Assembly (NCBI RefSeq): GCF_031880315.1
Contig: NZ_CP134771.1
Coordinates: 62,001-126,000 of the forward strand
Source of the DNA: Pseudomonas baltica
Lineage (GTDB): Bacteria; Pseudomonadota; Gammaproteobacteria; Pseudomonadales; Pseudomonadaceae
DNA: 64,000 nucleotides
Direction of reading: 5' to 3'
The translations under genes and the position numbers were made by a program. Positions 8,116 through 15,843 of this stretch are shown in pieces; the first letter of the stretch is position 1, and every line of letters begins with the position of its first letter. A model generated the notes under the pieces. It was not told the DNA's origin. It did not search any database and worked only from the letters and a program-made list of their open reading frames with translations.

Positions 8116-9447
8116 ATGAACGGCGAACAGAGCGTACCCCTGAAGCTTGAACGCACGACCCTTGAAAGCGCGGCCGCAACACCTCGGGACCAGGTGATGC
8201 GCGCCAGTTGGTACGCGCTGTTCATCATGACCTTGATTCATTCGACCCATTACCTGGACCGTATCGTGGTGTCGATCGTGATCGAGCCCATTCGTCATGA
8301 ATTCGGCCTCAGCGACAGCCAGCTGGGCCTGCTCACCGGGCTGGTCTATGGCCTGACCTTCGCGGTGGCCGGCTTGCCCCTCGGCTATCTAGTGGACCGC
8401 GTCAACCGCCGCAACCTGCTGGCCATCGTGGTGCTGTGCTGGAGCTGCTTCACCGCCTTCGCGCCCTTCGCGCAGTCGTTCAGCCAATTGCTGCTGGCGC
8501 GCATGGCGGTGGGTGCGGCCGAGGCCGGCGGTTCACCGACCAGCATGTCGATGATTTCCGACCTCTTCCCGCCACGCAAACGCTCCACTGCCATGGGTGT
8601 GCTGTTTCTCAGCACCTCGGTGGGCGCGGCCGGCAGCGCCATCATCGGCAGCTACGTGGCCGTGCACTACGGCTGGCGTGCGGCGTTCTTGATCGCCGGA
8701 TTACCGGGGGCGATCTTCGCCTCGATCCTGCTGCTGACCGTCAAGGAGCCCCGGCGCGGCGCCATGGACCCAGCCCGAGTCGAGCCAAAGGCCATGCCCA
8801 GCCTGAAGGAAACGGCGCGGTTTCTGGTCGGGCAGAAATCCCTGCGCCACCTGTTCATCGCCATGCCGCTGGCGATCATGGCGATCTCCGCCAACAGCGC
8901 CTGGCTGGTGGCGTTCCTGATGCGCGTGCACCACCTGGACCTCGCCCACGCCAGCATCGTCGCCGGCGTTACCTTTGGCGGCTTCTCGGCGGCGGGCTCG
9001 ATTCTCGGCGGGCTACTCAGCGACCGCGTGGGCAAAGTCATCGCCGGGCGGCGCATCGGCCTGGCGGCGGCGACCTCGTTGTTGGCGGTGCCGGTGGCCG
9101 TCGCTGCGACGCTGGTAGAAAACACCCCGCTGGCCATCGCCAGTTGGTTCATCCTCGCGATGCTGGCGTTTTCGACCATACCGCCGACCTTCGGCAGCAT
9201 GGTCAGCCTGGCCAAACCGCGCATGCGCGGGATCACCCTGGCGGGCATGCAGGTGGTCACCAACCTGATCGGTTATGGCCTGGCGCCGTTCGTGGTGGGG
9301 ATGCTCAGCGATGTGGTCGGTGGCGAGAATTCACTGCGCATGGCGCTGCTGATCGTCATGTGCGGCTCGTTGCTGTGGGCGGCGCTGCACTTCTACTGCG
9401 CCTCGCGCCATTTCGAAAAAGACATGGCCCGCGCCGCTCAGCTCTGA
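8116..9447 (+). CDS. MFS transporter
   Basis: 443-residue, 12-helix major facilitator of the inner membrane. The first helix begins near residue 37, the loop 2-3 signature reads GYLVDRVNRRN, and GVLFLSTSVGAAG marks helix 5. It resembles MFS carriers found in aromatic-acid and spinster-like groups. ATG 8116 is preferred to 8107 because AGAGG lies 9 nt upstream. It is the last gene of the ligase / aldehyde dehydrogenase / hydrolase operon and probably imports an acidic substrate or intermediate. Confidence 0.88.
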   Translation: MNGEQSVPLKLERTTLESAAATPRDQVMRASWYALFIMTLIHSTHYLDRIVVSIVIEPIRHEFGLSDSQLGLLTGLVYGLTFAVAGLPLGYLVDRVNRRNLLAIVVLCWSCFTAFAPFAQSFSQLLLARMAVGAAEAGGSPTSMSMISDLFPPRKRSTAMGVLFLSTSVGAAGSAIIGSYVAVHYGWRAAFLIAGLPGAIFASILLLTVKEPRRGAMDPARVEPKAMPSLKETARFLVGQKSLRHLFIAMPLAIMAISANSAWLVAFLMRVHHLDLAHASIVAGVTFGGFSAAGSILGGLLSDRVGKVIAGRRIGLAAATSLLAVPVAVAATLVENTPLAIASWFILAMLAFSTIPPTFGSMVSLAKPRMRGITLAGMQVVTNLIGYGLAPFVVGMLSDVVGGENSLRMALLIVMCGSLLWAALHFYCASRHFEKDMARAAQL

Positions 9448-9457
9448 GCGCAAGGCC

Positions 9458-9480
9458 GCCCCTGCCGCACTGGCAGGGGC
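9458..9480. terminator. Hairpin between convergent genes
   Basis: GCCCCTGCC (9458-9466) pairs with GGCAGGGGC (9472-9480) in the 41-bp gap between the convergent MFS and SDR genes. It lacks a T-run and is likely a bidirectional stop or stability element. Confidence 0.55.
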
Positions 9481-9488
9481 GATTGCCA

Positions 9489-10325
9489 TCACAGCATGTA
9501 CGGTTCGCCACTGGCGCGCACGGTGATGTCACTGATGCACACGCCCCACGGCTGATTCATCACGTACAGCACGTTATCGGCCAGCAAGGCCGGGTCCATG
9601 AACCAGTACTTGATGCTGTCGACGTCGGTGTACTCAGGCTCCAGATCGCCCGCCATGAAGCGCTTGAACACCTCGCGCGCCTGCTCGCTGTGGTGGCCCA
9701 GCATACCGATCGAGGCTTGCGGGTTGATGATCGAGCCCTTAAGCCCCGTGGCCGGAATGCCCGTGGGCTTGACGAGGGTGACCTTGATCTTGCCTTGCGA
9801 CTCCACCCGCAACGACTCCGACAAGCTGTTGATGGCGGTCTTGGACGCGCCATACACCGCGGAGCCGGCATTGGGATAATTGCCGTAGGTCGAGGAGATG
9901 TTGATCACATGGCCCTGCCCCTGGGCGATCATCGCGTCATAGACCGCGGTGATGCCATTGAGCGTGCCCTTGATATTGATATCGATGGCGCGGTCCCAGG
10001 CGTCCGCAGCTTGTGCGTGGTCGGCGAAGAACGCCAACGGCATGGTGCCGGCGTTGTTGACCAGAATGTCGATACGGCCGAAGGTCTGCAGCGCGAAGGC
10101 GGCCATGCCGGCCATTTGCGCCCGGTCCGCGACGTTGGCCAGGCACCAGGCGCCCTGCTCGCCCCGTTCGCCCATGCCGGTGAAGGTTTCCTGCAGCCCT
10201 GGCTCGTTGATATCGACGCCGATCACCCTGGCCCCTTGCTGCGCCGCCTTGCGTGCGATCAGCCGGCCGAAGCCGGACCCCGCGCCGGTGACGATGACGA
10301 CCTTGTCTTGCAGATAGTTGTTCAC
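9489..10325 (-). CDS. Short-chain dehydrogenase/reductase
   Basis: 278-residue classical SDR. The cofactor motif is TGAGSGFG, the Asp in VDINEP favours NAD(H), NNAG is present, and the catalytic Tyr/Lys are in YGASK. The C-terminus after residue 200 is longer than a basic FabG-like SDR. It starts at a GTG (10325) with AGGGG upstream. The promoter region carries the palindrome at 10403-10417 and an AACAACAA motif at 10344-10351, so control by the adjacent TetR protein is likely. It probably oxidises an alcohol or reduces a ketone in the pathway. Confidence 0.88.
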   Translation of the reverse strand: MNNYLQDKVVIVTGAGSGFGRLIARKAAQQGARVIGVDINEPGLQETFTGMGERGEQGAWCLANVADRAQMAGMAAFALQTFGRIDILVNNAGTMPLAFFADHAQAADAWDRAIDINIKGTLNGITAVYDAMIAQGQGHVINISSTYGNYPNAGSAVYGASKTAINSLSESLRVESQGKIKVTLVKPTGIPATGLKGSIINPQASIGMLGHHSEQAREVFKRFMAGDLEPEYTDVDSIKYWFMDPALLADNVLYVMNQPWGVCISDITVRASGEPYML

Positions 10326-10343
10326 GTGGCTGTGCCCCTGCTG

Positions 10344-10351
10344 TTGTTGTT
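10344..10351 (-). promoter_or_regulatory. AACAACAA leader motif before SDR
   Basis: Minus-strand AACAACAA 19 nt upstream of the GTG start at 10325; fits the Crc/Hfq AAnAAnAA motif. Confidence 0.4.
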
Positions 10352-10402
10352 ATGGCGGCCCTGGGCATGAACCCCGGGCAAGCCAATGCAACATAACACC
10401 AG

Positions 10403-10417
10403 TGGCAGTAACTGCCA
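10403..10417. promoter_or_regulatory. Palindrome TGGCAGTAACTGCCA (operator copy 1)
   Basis: Perfect 7+1+7 palindrome between the SDR start (10325) and the end of the TetR gene (10422). An identical palindrome, read on the other strand, lies at 11128-11142 on the other side of the TetR gene. Likely TetR operator for the SDR. Confidence 0.75.
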
Positions 10418-10421
10418 ATAT

Positions 10422-11033
10422 TCAGTCCGTATCGACCGAAAACAGATTCGGGCCCAGCAGCGTCAGGTAGTGGGCCAGCAGCTCACCGGCATGGCTGCCG
10501 TTGCGCGGGTCGGCGTTTTCCAGCGCCAGGCGCGCCGACACCGCCACCACCGCGCCGCCCAGCACCACCTGTGGCGCCTGGGGCGGCAACCCGAGGCGCT
10601 CGGCCATGATGGCCGTCCATTGGCTGGCACCGGCCATGAACGCCTGCTGCCAGACCGCGCGAAAGCTGTCGGTCTCGTTCATCACCTGGGCCAACGCCTG
10701 GGAACGCTGGATAGGCACCGCGACCCAGGCGTCGATAAAGGCCGCCACCAGCGAGTCGCGCAACGGCTCAGTGCGCGGCCGCCGGGCCATGGCCGCGCCG
10801 ATACGCTCGATGGCCTCGGCGATCGCCGGCTTGACCACGTCTTCCTTGGTGGGGAAGTAGCGATAGAAGGTGCGTTCCGACAGGCCCGTGTGGCTGACCA
10901 GTTGCTTGACGGTGAAATCGCTGGTGCCGTGCTCGATGAACAGAGCAATGGCGCTGCGGGAGGCGGCCAGCCGAGTGCGGTTTACATCGTGGGGCGCACT
11001 GGCGGCCGGCGGGGCGGAACGAGCTTTAGGCAT
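10422..11033 (-). CDS. TetR-family transcriptional regulator
   Basis: 203-residue TetR-type repressor. The N-terminal helix-turn-helix spans about residues 20-65, with the recognition-helix region TGLSERTFYRYFPTKEDV. The C-terminal ligand domain has no recognisable specificity. ATG 11033 is chosen because the conserved domain starts shortly after it; upstream in-frame codons run into the divergent promoter. Identical palindromes flank the gene (10403-10417 and 11128-11142), implying autoregulation and control of the SDR at 9489 and the aldehyde dehydrogenase/BKACE pair at 11219-13624. The ligand is probably an acyl-CoA or aromatic intermediate. Confidence 0.9.
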   Translation of the reverse strand: MPKARSAPPAASAPHDVNRTRLAASRSAIALFIEHGTSDFTVKQLVSHTGLSERTFYRYFPTKEDVVKPAIAEAIERIGAAMARRPRTEPLRDSLVAAFIDAWVAVPIQRSQALAQVMNETDSFRAVWQQAFMAGASQWTAIMAERLGLPPQAPQVVLGGAVVAVSARLALENADPRNGSHAGELLAHYLTLLGPNLFSVDTD

Positions 11034-11127
11034 GGGTCCATCGCTTCGATAACGAACGAAAAAGAGTAACTGATCGACCTGGCAATTCAAATAGCCAAGC
11101 CGGTCAGCGGCGCCTGATGAAAAATAA

Positions 11128-11142
11128 TGGCAGTTACTGCCA
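11128..11142. promoter_or_regulatory. Palindrome TGGCAGTTACTGCCA (operator copy 2)
   Basis: Reverse complement of the palindrome at 10403-10417. It lies in the divergent space between the TetR start (11033) and the aldehyde dehydrogenase start (11219). Confidence 0.75.
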
Positions 11143-11218
11143 CTCAATGCTAGTGTAAGAAACGTGCCGCGCAAGCCGCCCGATAACAATAAATTCAGCC
11201 CCCGAGGACACACCCCGC

Positions 11219-12694
11219 ATGCTCCCCTCGACACCTGACAACGCCCTGCCCGATGTCCATCTGCACATCGGCGCGCACGCCCTGAGCGAAGGCTCGGGCG
11301 GTACCTTCGAACACCGCAACCCAACCACCGGGCAAGTGCAAGCCCAGGTGCCCTTGGCGGGCCCGGAGGAAATCCACCAGGCCATCGCCGTCGCCACCGC
11401 AGCCTTCGACCTCTGGCGGCGCTGCAAGCCCGCACAACGGCGGGACATGCTGCTGCGCCTGGCCGATCTGCTGGCCGCCGACGAGGCACAATTCACCCGC
11501 ATCGCTGCCCTGGAAAACGGCGCCCCCGTGCGCTCGGGCGGTGGCCGCGCGTACATCGCCCAGCAATGGACACGCTACTACGCGGGCTGGGCCGACAAGC
11601 TCGAGGGCAGCGTGACCGGGGCCTTTATCCGTGGTGAGGACTTCACCTACACACAACCCGAGCCCTACGGCGTGATCGGGGTGATCATCACCTGGAACGT
11701 GCCACTGGTGTCGCTGTGCATGAAGGTCATCCCGGCACTGGCTGCCGGCAACTGCGTGGTCATCAAGCCTTCGGAACACACGCCCTTCACCCCCGAGCTG
11801 TTCACCCGCCTGGCCCGTGAAGCGGGTATCCCGGCGGGGGTCATCAATACCCTGCCCGGCACCGCCGCGGCCGGCGATGCGCTGGTGGCCCATCGGCAGG
11901 TCGAAAAAGTCACCTTCACCGGCGGCCCGGCCACAGCGCGCAAGATCCTCGCCACCTGCGCCGCGCACCTCAAGCCCTCGGTGATGGAGCTGGGCGGCAA
12001 GTCGGCCAATATCGTGTTCGCCGACGCCGAGCTCGACGCCGCAGTGCGCGATGCGGTGGCCATGGGGCTCAGCGCCATGAGCGGCCAGGCCTGTATTCTC
12101 GGCTCGCGCATCCTGGTGCAACGGCAGATCTACGCCAGTTTCCTCGACAAGTTGGTGAGTGCCGCACGACAACTGCCTTGCGGCGACCCCAGCGACCCGA
12201 CGGTGAGCTTCGGGCCGGTCATCAATGCCGCGTCCTGCGAGCGCATCCTGGGCATGATCCAGCGCGCCATCGAGGCCGGCGACGGGCGGTTGCTGCTCGG
12301 CGGTGCGCGCATGGGCGGTGAGCTCGCCAACGGCTACTTCATCGAGCCCACGCTGTTCGCCGACGTCGACCCGGACTCCGACCTCGCCCAGCAAGAGGTC
12401 TTCGGGCCGGTGCTGTGCGTCATCCCGTTCGACGACGAAGCCCACGCCATCGCCATCGCCAACAACACCCGCTTCGGGCTGGCGGCCTACATCCACAGCC
12501 GAGACGTCAGCCGCGTGCACCGGGTCGCCGAGCAGTTGCAGGCAGGCTCGGTCTACGTCAACGGCGCCTTCCCGGTGCCCGCCCACAGCCCCTTCGGTGG
12601 CCAGGGCGAGAGCGGCTTCGGCCGCGAAGGCGGCAAGCCCGGCCTGGATGAATTCATCCGCCCCAAGACCATATCCATCGCTCCCGTCCAATAA
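11219..12694 (+). CDS. NAD(P)-dependent aldehyde dehydrogenase (paralog of 5684-7174)
   Basis: 491-residue aldehyde dehydrogenase with general base Glu257 (VMELGGKS) and nucleophile Cys292 (GQACILGS). Start ATG 11219 follows GAGGAC. It is a close paralog of the 5684 enzyme, sharing long identical blocks, but it sits under a different operator: the TGGCAGT palindrome at 11128. AACAATAA at 11185-11192 fits the Crc/Hfq motif. It is followed 27 nt later by a BKACE gene, suggesting that the acid it makes or its keto derivative is processed together with that enzyme. Confidence 0.92.
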   Translation: MLPSTPDNALPDVHLHIGAHALSEGSGGTFEHRNPTTGQVQAQVPLAGPEEIHQAIAVATAAFDLWRRCKPAQRRDMLLRLADLLAADEAQFTRIAALENGAPVRSGGGRAYIAQQWTRYYAGWADKLEGSVTGAFIRGEDFTYTQPEPYGVIGVIITWNVPLVSLCMKVIPALAAGNCVVIKPSEHTPFTPELFTRLAREAGIPAGVINTLPGTAAAGDALVAHRQVEKVTFTGGPATARKILATCAAHLKPSVMELGGKSANIVFADAELDAAVRDAVAMGLSAMSGQACILGSRILVQRQIYASFLDKLVSAARQLPCGDPSDPTVSFGPVINAASCERILGMIQRAIEAGDGRLLLGGARMGGELANGYFIEPTLFADVDPDSDLAQQEVFGPVLCVIPFDDEAHAIAIANNTRFGLAAYIHSRDVSRVHRVAEQLQAGSVYVNGAFPVPAHSPFGGQGESGFGREGGKPGLDEFIRPKTISIAPVQ

Positions 12695-12700
12695 CAACAA
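12693..12700 (+). promoter_or_regulatory. AACAACAA leader motif before BKACE gene
   Basis: AACAACAA immediately after the aldehyde dehydrogenase stop and 21 nt before the BKACE ATG; Crc/Hfq-type motif. Confidence 0.4.
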
Positions 12701-12721
12701 CGCCGCTGAAGGAGACACCCC

Positions 12722-13624
12722 ATGACCTCGTACCAAAACACGCCTGTGATTCTCGAATCGGCAGTGACGCCGTTGCGCAAAGGCGAACCGCTGCTGAGCA
12801 CCGAACAGATGATCAACGAAGGCATGGCCAGCCTTGCCGCAGGCGCCGCCATCGTTCACCACCACCACGACTTTCGCCAATCGCGCAGCGACGCCACCGC
12901 GCAGATCATCCGCATCGAGCGCGAGCTGCTGCAGGCCTATCCCGACGCCTTTCTGTACGCCGACTACCTGCGCGGCGACACCACCTGGGAAAAGAACGCA
13001 CACCTGCAACCCATGGCCGACGCCGGCGTGCTGCGCATGATCTCGCTGGACCCGGGCCTGACCCAGTTCGGCTTCCTCGATGAAGACGGCCTGCCGACCC
13101 TGCACGTGCAGAACGGCGCGACCTACCCCGATTGCGTCGAGGTAATGAAGTTTGCCCAGCGGGTGCAACAGCCGCTGATGATCGGCATCTATGAGCCGGG
13201 CAACCTGCGCTGGGCCATGGCCTTCGCCAAGGCCGGCAAACTGCCGTCGGGTTCGATGATCAAATTGTATTTTGGCGGTGAGTGGGTGCTGGGCGGCACC
13301 CGTGTGCCGGGGACCAACTTCGGCATGCCGCCGACCGTGCAGGCGCTGGATGTGTACCTGGGGCTGATGGAGGGCAGCCAGGTGCCCTGGATGGTCAGCC
13401 TGATGGGCGGCGTGCTGCTCGACAGCCCCATCGCCCGCCACGCCCTGGAGCGCGGTGGCCACTTGCGGGTGGGCGTTGAAGACACCGCCGGCGGCACCGA
13501 TCTGAACAACGCCCAGACGGTGGAGGCCGCCGCCAGATTGGTGGCCGAAGTGGGCCGGCCGCTGGCGGACTGCAGCAGCGCCCGCAAATTGCTGATCGGC
13601 GATGCGGGGCGGCGCGTGGCCTGA
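12722..13624 (+). CDS. Beta-keto acid cleavage enzyme (BKACE, DUF849)
   Basis: 300-residue TIM-barrel zinc enzyme of the BKACE family, founded by the 3-keto-5-aminohexanoate cleavage enzyme. These enzymes condense a beta-keto acid with acetyl-CoA, giving acetoacetate plus a new acyl-CoA. The zinc and base region HHHHDF is at residues 46-51, and the late acidic residue is Glu253 in VGVEDTAG. The GAAGGAG ribosome-binding site precedes ATG 12722. It is cotranscribed with the aldehyde dehydrogenase at 11219. A second BKACE (29380) carries the same motifs at identical residue numbers. The specificity-determining residues do not let me name the keto acid. Confidence 0.88.
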   Translation: MTSYQNTPVILESAVTPLRKGEPLLSTEQMINEGMASLAAGAAIVHHHHDFRQSRSDATAQIIRIERELLQAYPDAFLYADYLRGDTTWEKNAHLQPMADAGVLRMISLDPGLTQFGFLDEDGLPTLHVQNGATYPDCVEVMKFAQRVQQPLMIGIYEPGNLRWAMAFAKAGKLPSGSMIKLYFGGEWVLGGTRVPGTNFGMPPTVQALDVYLGLMEGSQVPWMVSLMGGVLLDSPIARHALERGGHLRVGVEDTAGGTDLNNAQTVEAAARLVAEVGRPLADCSSARKLLIGDAGRRVA

Positions 13625-13638
13625 CCCCCACGCGCATG

Positions 13639-13668
13639 AAAAAGCCCGGCAGCGATGCCGGGCTTTTT
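13639..13668. terminator. Bidirectional rho-independent terminator
   Basis: AAAAAGCCCGGCA (13639-13651) pairs perfectly with TGCCGGGCTTTTT (13656-13668) around a 4-nt loop, between the convergent BKACE and SDR genes. T-runs are present on both strands. Confidence 0.92.
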
Positions 13669-13686
13669 GCGTTACGTGGCTCGACC

Positions 13687-14436
13687 TCAGGGCGCCAGAC
13701 CTCCGTCGACCTTGATCAGCGCATTACTGGTGTAGCTCGAGTAGTCGCTGGCCAGGTACAACGCCGTGCTGACGATCTCCTCCGGACGCCCGGCGCGCTT
13801 CAACGCGGCGCCGTCGTTGATGTGTTGCGGGTCGCCCCAGGCCGTGGAGATGTTGGTCAGGAAGGGCCCGGCGCTGATGCAGTTGACCCGCACGCTGGGG
13901 CCGTACTCCAGCGCGAACGAGGTGGTGATGCTGTTGAGCGCTGCCTTCGCCGCGGCATAGGGTGCGAAGGCCGGGGACGGACGCAGCGCGCCGGTGCTGC
14001 TGATCATGATGATCGAGCCGCTACCCGCCGCCACCATGCGCGGGCCGACCAGGGCGGTCAGCCGAAACGGCCCTCTGAAGTTGACCCCCACGATTTTGTC
14101 GAACAGTCCTTCGCTGGTTTCCAGCGAGGACGGCGCCAAGGGCGACATACCCGCGTTGTTGACCAGAATGTCGACCTTGCCGAACTCTGCATAGGCGGCA
14201 TCGACCAGCCCCTCGATCTGCTGCCATTCGCCCATGTGGCAGGCATAGGCCAGCGCGCGCCGACCGAGCGCCCGCACCTCTTGCACGACCGCTTCGCAGG
14301 CCTCCAGTTTGCGGCTGGTGATGATCAAATCGGCGCCCTGGCGGGCGAAGGCCATGGCCATCTCGTAGCCCAGGCCGCGACTGGCGCCGGTGACCAGGGC
14401 GACCTTGCCCGACAGGTCGAAATAATCGGTTTTCAT
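13687..14436 (-). CDS. Short-chain dehydrogenase/reductase
   Basis: 249-residue classical SDR with TGASRGLG, NNAG, the SSTG Ser region and YAAAK as catalytic Tyr/Lys. The Ser-Arg after beta-2 (TSRK) suggests NADP(H). ATG 14436 has AAGGAG 9 nt upstream, favouring it over the in-frame start at 14475. It is the last gene of the leftward operon 19071-13687, after the acyl-CoA dehydrogenase. Likely a hydroxyacyl or ring alcohol dehydrogenase. Confidence 0.88.
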   Translation of the reverse strand: MKTDYFDLSGKVALVTGASRGLGYEMAMAFARQGADLIITSRKLEACEAVVQEVRALGRRALAYACHMGEWQQIEGLVDAAYAEFGKVDILVNNAGMSPLAPSSLETSEGLFDKIVGVNFRGPFRLTALVGPRMVAAGSGSIIMISSTGALRPSPAFAPYAAAKAALNSITTSFALEYGPSVRVNCISAGPFLTNISTAWGDPQHINDGAALKRAGRPEEIVSTALYLASDYSSYTSNALIKVDGGLAP

Positions 14437-14497
14437 CGCTATGAACTCCTTGCGCGCATGCCCCGCAGGCCACACGCGCGGTTAACCGTTGAATGCC

Positions 14498-15817
14498 TCA
14501 GGCGTGTCGGCGATCCATCGTGGGCGCCGGTTGCAGCAGCTCGGCATAGCGCTTGCGGGCCGCCTCGATCTTGGGCGGCAGGTGTTCGCTGGGGAACAGC
14601 CCACGGGTGGCGGTGTAGCCGCGCAGCAATTCCTTGGCCACGGTAAACCGGTGTACCTCGGTGGGGCCGTCGGCGATGGCCATGGTCGGCACGTTCATCC
14701 ACATCCAGGCCAGCGGCAATTCCAGGGTGGTGCCCAGCGACCCGTGCAGGTGCAGGGCACGCTGAACGATGTCGTGATAGGCCTTGGCCATGGCCACCTT
14801 GACCATCGCGATGTGCTTGCGCGCCGCCCGTGGATCACCGTGGCTGGCATCGATGATCACTGCCGTCTGCAGCACCAGCAGGCGCAACTGCTCGAGTTCG
14901 ATATGGCTGTCGGCGATCATCGTCTGGACCATCTGTTTGTCAGCCAGCAAGGTGCCTTGGGTACGCCGGCTCAAAGCGCGCTCGCACATCATGTCCAGGG
15001 CGCGCTGGCACTGGCCGACGGTGCGCATGGCATGGTGCACCCGGCCACCGCCGAGCCGCGCCTGGGCCACAGCGAACCCCTGCCCCTCGCCACCGAGCAT
15101 ATGGTCAAGCGGCACCCGCACATCGTGGTAATGCAAATAGCCCTCGGTGGCTTCATCCTGCTCGGCGCGCTCGAGCATGTGCTCGCTGTCGCGAATGGTC
15201 TTGAGGCCCGGGTTGTCGGTCGGCACGATGAACATCGACAGGCGCTGCTGAATCGGGGCCTCGTGGGCGGTCACGGCCAGCACCAGGACGAACTCGGCAT
15301 AGCGCGCATTCGATGAAAACCACTTCTCGCCGTTGATCACCCATTGCTCGCCATCGCGTACCGCCATGGTGGTGAACTCGCGCGGGTCAGCGCCCGCTTG
15401 CGGCTCGGTCATGGAGAAGCACGAAACGATATCGCCATCGAGCAGGGGCTGCAGGTAGCGCGCCTTTTGCTCGGCCGTGCCGAACAGGGCGAGGATCTCC
15501 GCGTTGCCGGTATCGGGCGCCGCCGTGCCGAACACCGTCGGAGCCCAGATCGAGCGGCCGATGATTTCGTTCATCAGGCCGAGCTTGAACTGCCCATAGC
15601 CCTGCCCGCCCAGTTCCGGGCCCAGGTGACAGGCCCACAGGCCCTGCTCGCGGACCTTGGCTTGCAACGGTTTGAGGATCGCGCGCGAGACCTCGTGGCG
15701 CGTGTTGTAGACCACGCTGACCGAGGGGAAGAGCACGTCCAGCGCCACCACGTCCTCCTCGACAAAGCGCCTCATCCAAGCGAGTTTTTCCTGAAATTGC
15801 GGTTCGACATCCCACAT
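14498..15817 (-). CDS. Acyl-CoA dehydrogenase, ACAD10/11-like
   Basis: 439-residue FAD-dependent acyl-CoA dehydrogenase family protein. The middle beta domain has SCFSMTEPQAGADP and WVINGEKWFSSNA, and the C-terminal domain has QRALHLHGSLGTT. ATG 15817 has AGGAA upstream; the reading frame stays open further upstream only because of high GC. It is encoded directly after an APH-type kinase (15844), the two-gene equivalent of eukaryotic ACAD11, where a kinase domain precedes the ACAD domain. In that system and in the bacterial Lva pathway, a 4-hydroxyacyl-CoA is phosphorylated and the phosphate eliminated. The role here is inferred from pairing, not from residues. Confidence 0.85.
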   Translation of the reverse strand: MWDVEPQFQEKLAWMRRFVEEDVVALDVLFPSVSVVYNTRHEVSRAILKPLQAKVREQGLWACHLGPELGGQGYGQFKLGLMNEIIGRSIWAPTVFGTAAPDTGNAEILALFGTAEQKARYLQPLLDGDIVSCFSMTEPQAGADPREFTTMAVRDGEQWVINGEKWFSSNARYAEFVLVLAVTAHEAPIQQRLSMFIVPTDNPGLKTIRDSEHMLERAEQDEATEGYLHYHDVRVPLDHMLGGEGQGFAVAQARLGGGRVHHAMRTVGQCQRALDMMCERALSRRTQGTLLADKQMVQTMIADSHIELEQLRLLVLQTAVIIDASHGDPRAARKHIAMVKVAMAKAYHDIVQRALHLHGSLGTTLELPLAWMWMNVPTMAIADGPTEVHRFTVAKELLRGYTATRGLFPSEHLPPKIEAARKRYAELLQPAPTMDRRHA

Positions 15818-15843
15818 GGCTGCTATTCCTGATGTTTTGTTAG

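Noticed and set aside
8436..10370. 644-codon open frame on the plus strand
   Set aside because: It runs out of frame through the MFS gene and antisense through the SDR gene; no domain, no ribosome-binding site.
11195..13462. 755-codon open frame on the minus strand
   Set aside because: Antisense shadow of the aldehyde dehydrogenase and BKACE genes; composition (His/Gly/Val/Ala-rich, no domain) is typical of high-GC antisense frames. The same applies to 1317-2558, 4000-5487 and 36078-37124 on the minus strand, and to 38602-40545 and 41352-43316 on the plus strand.
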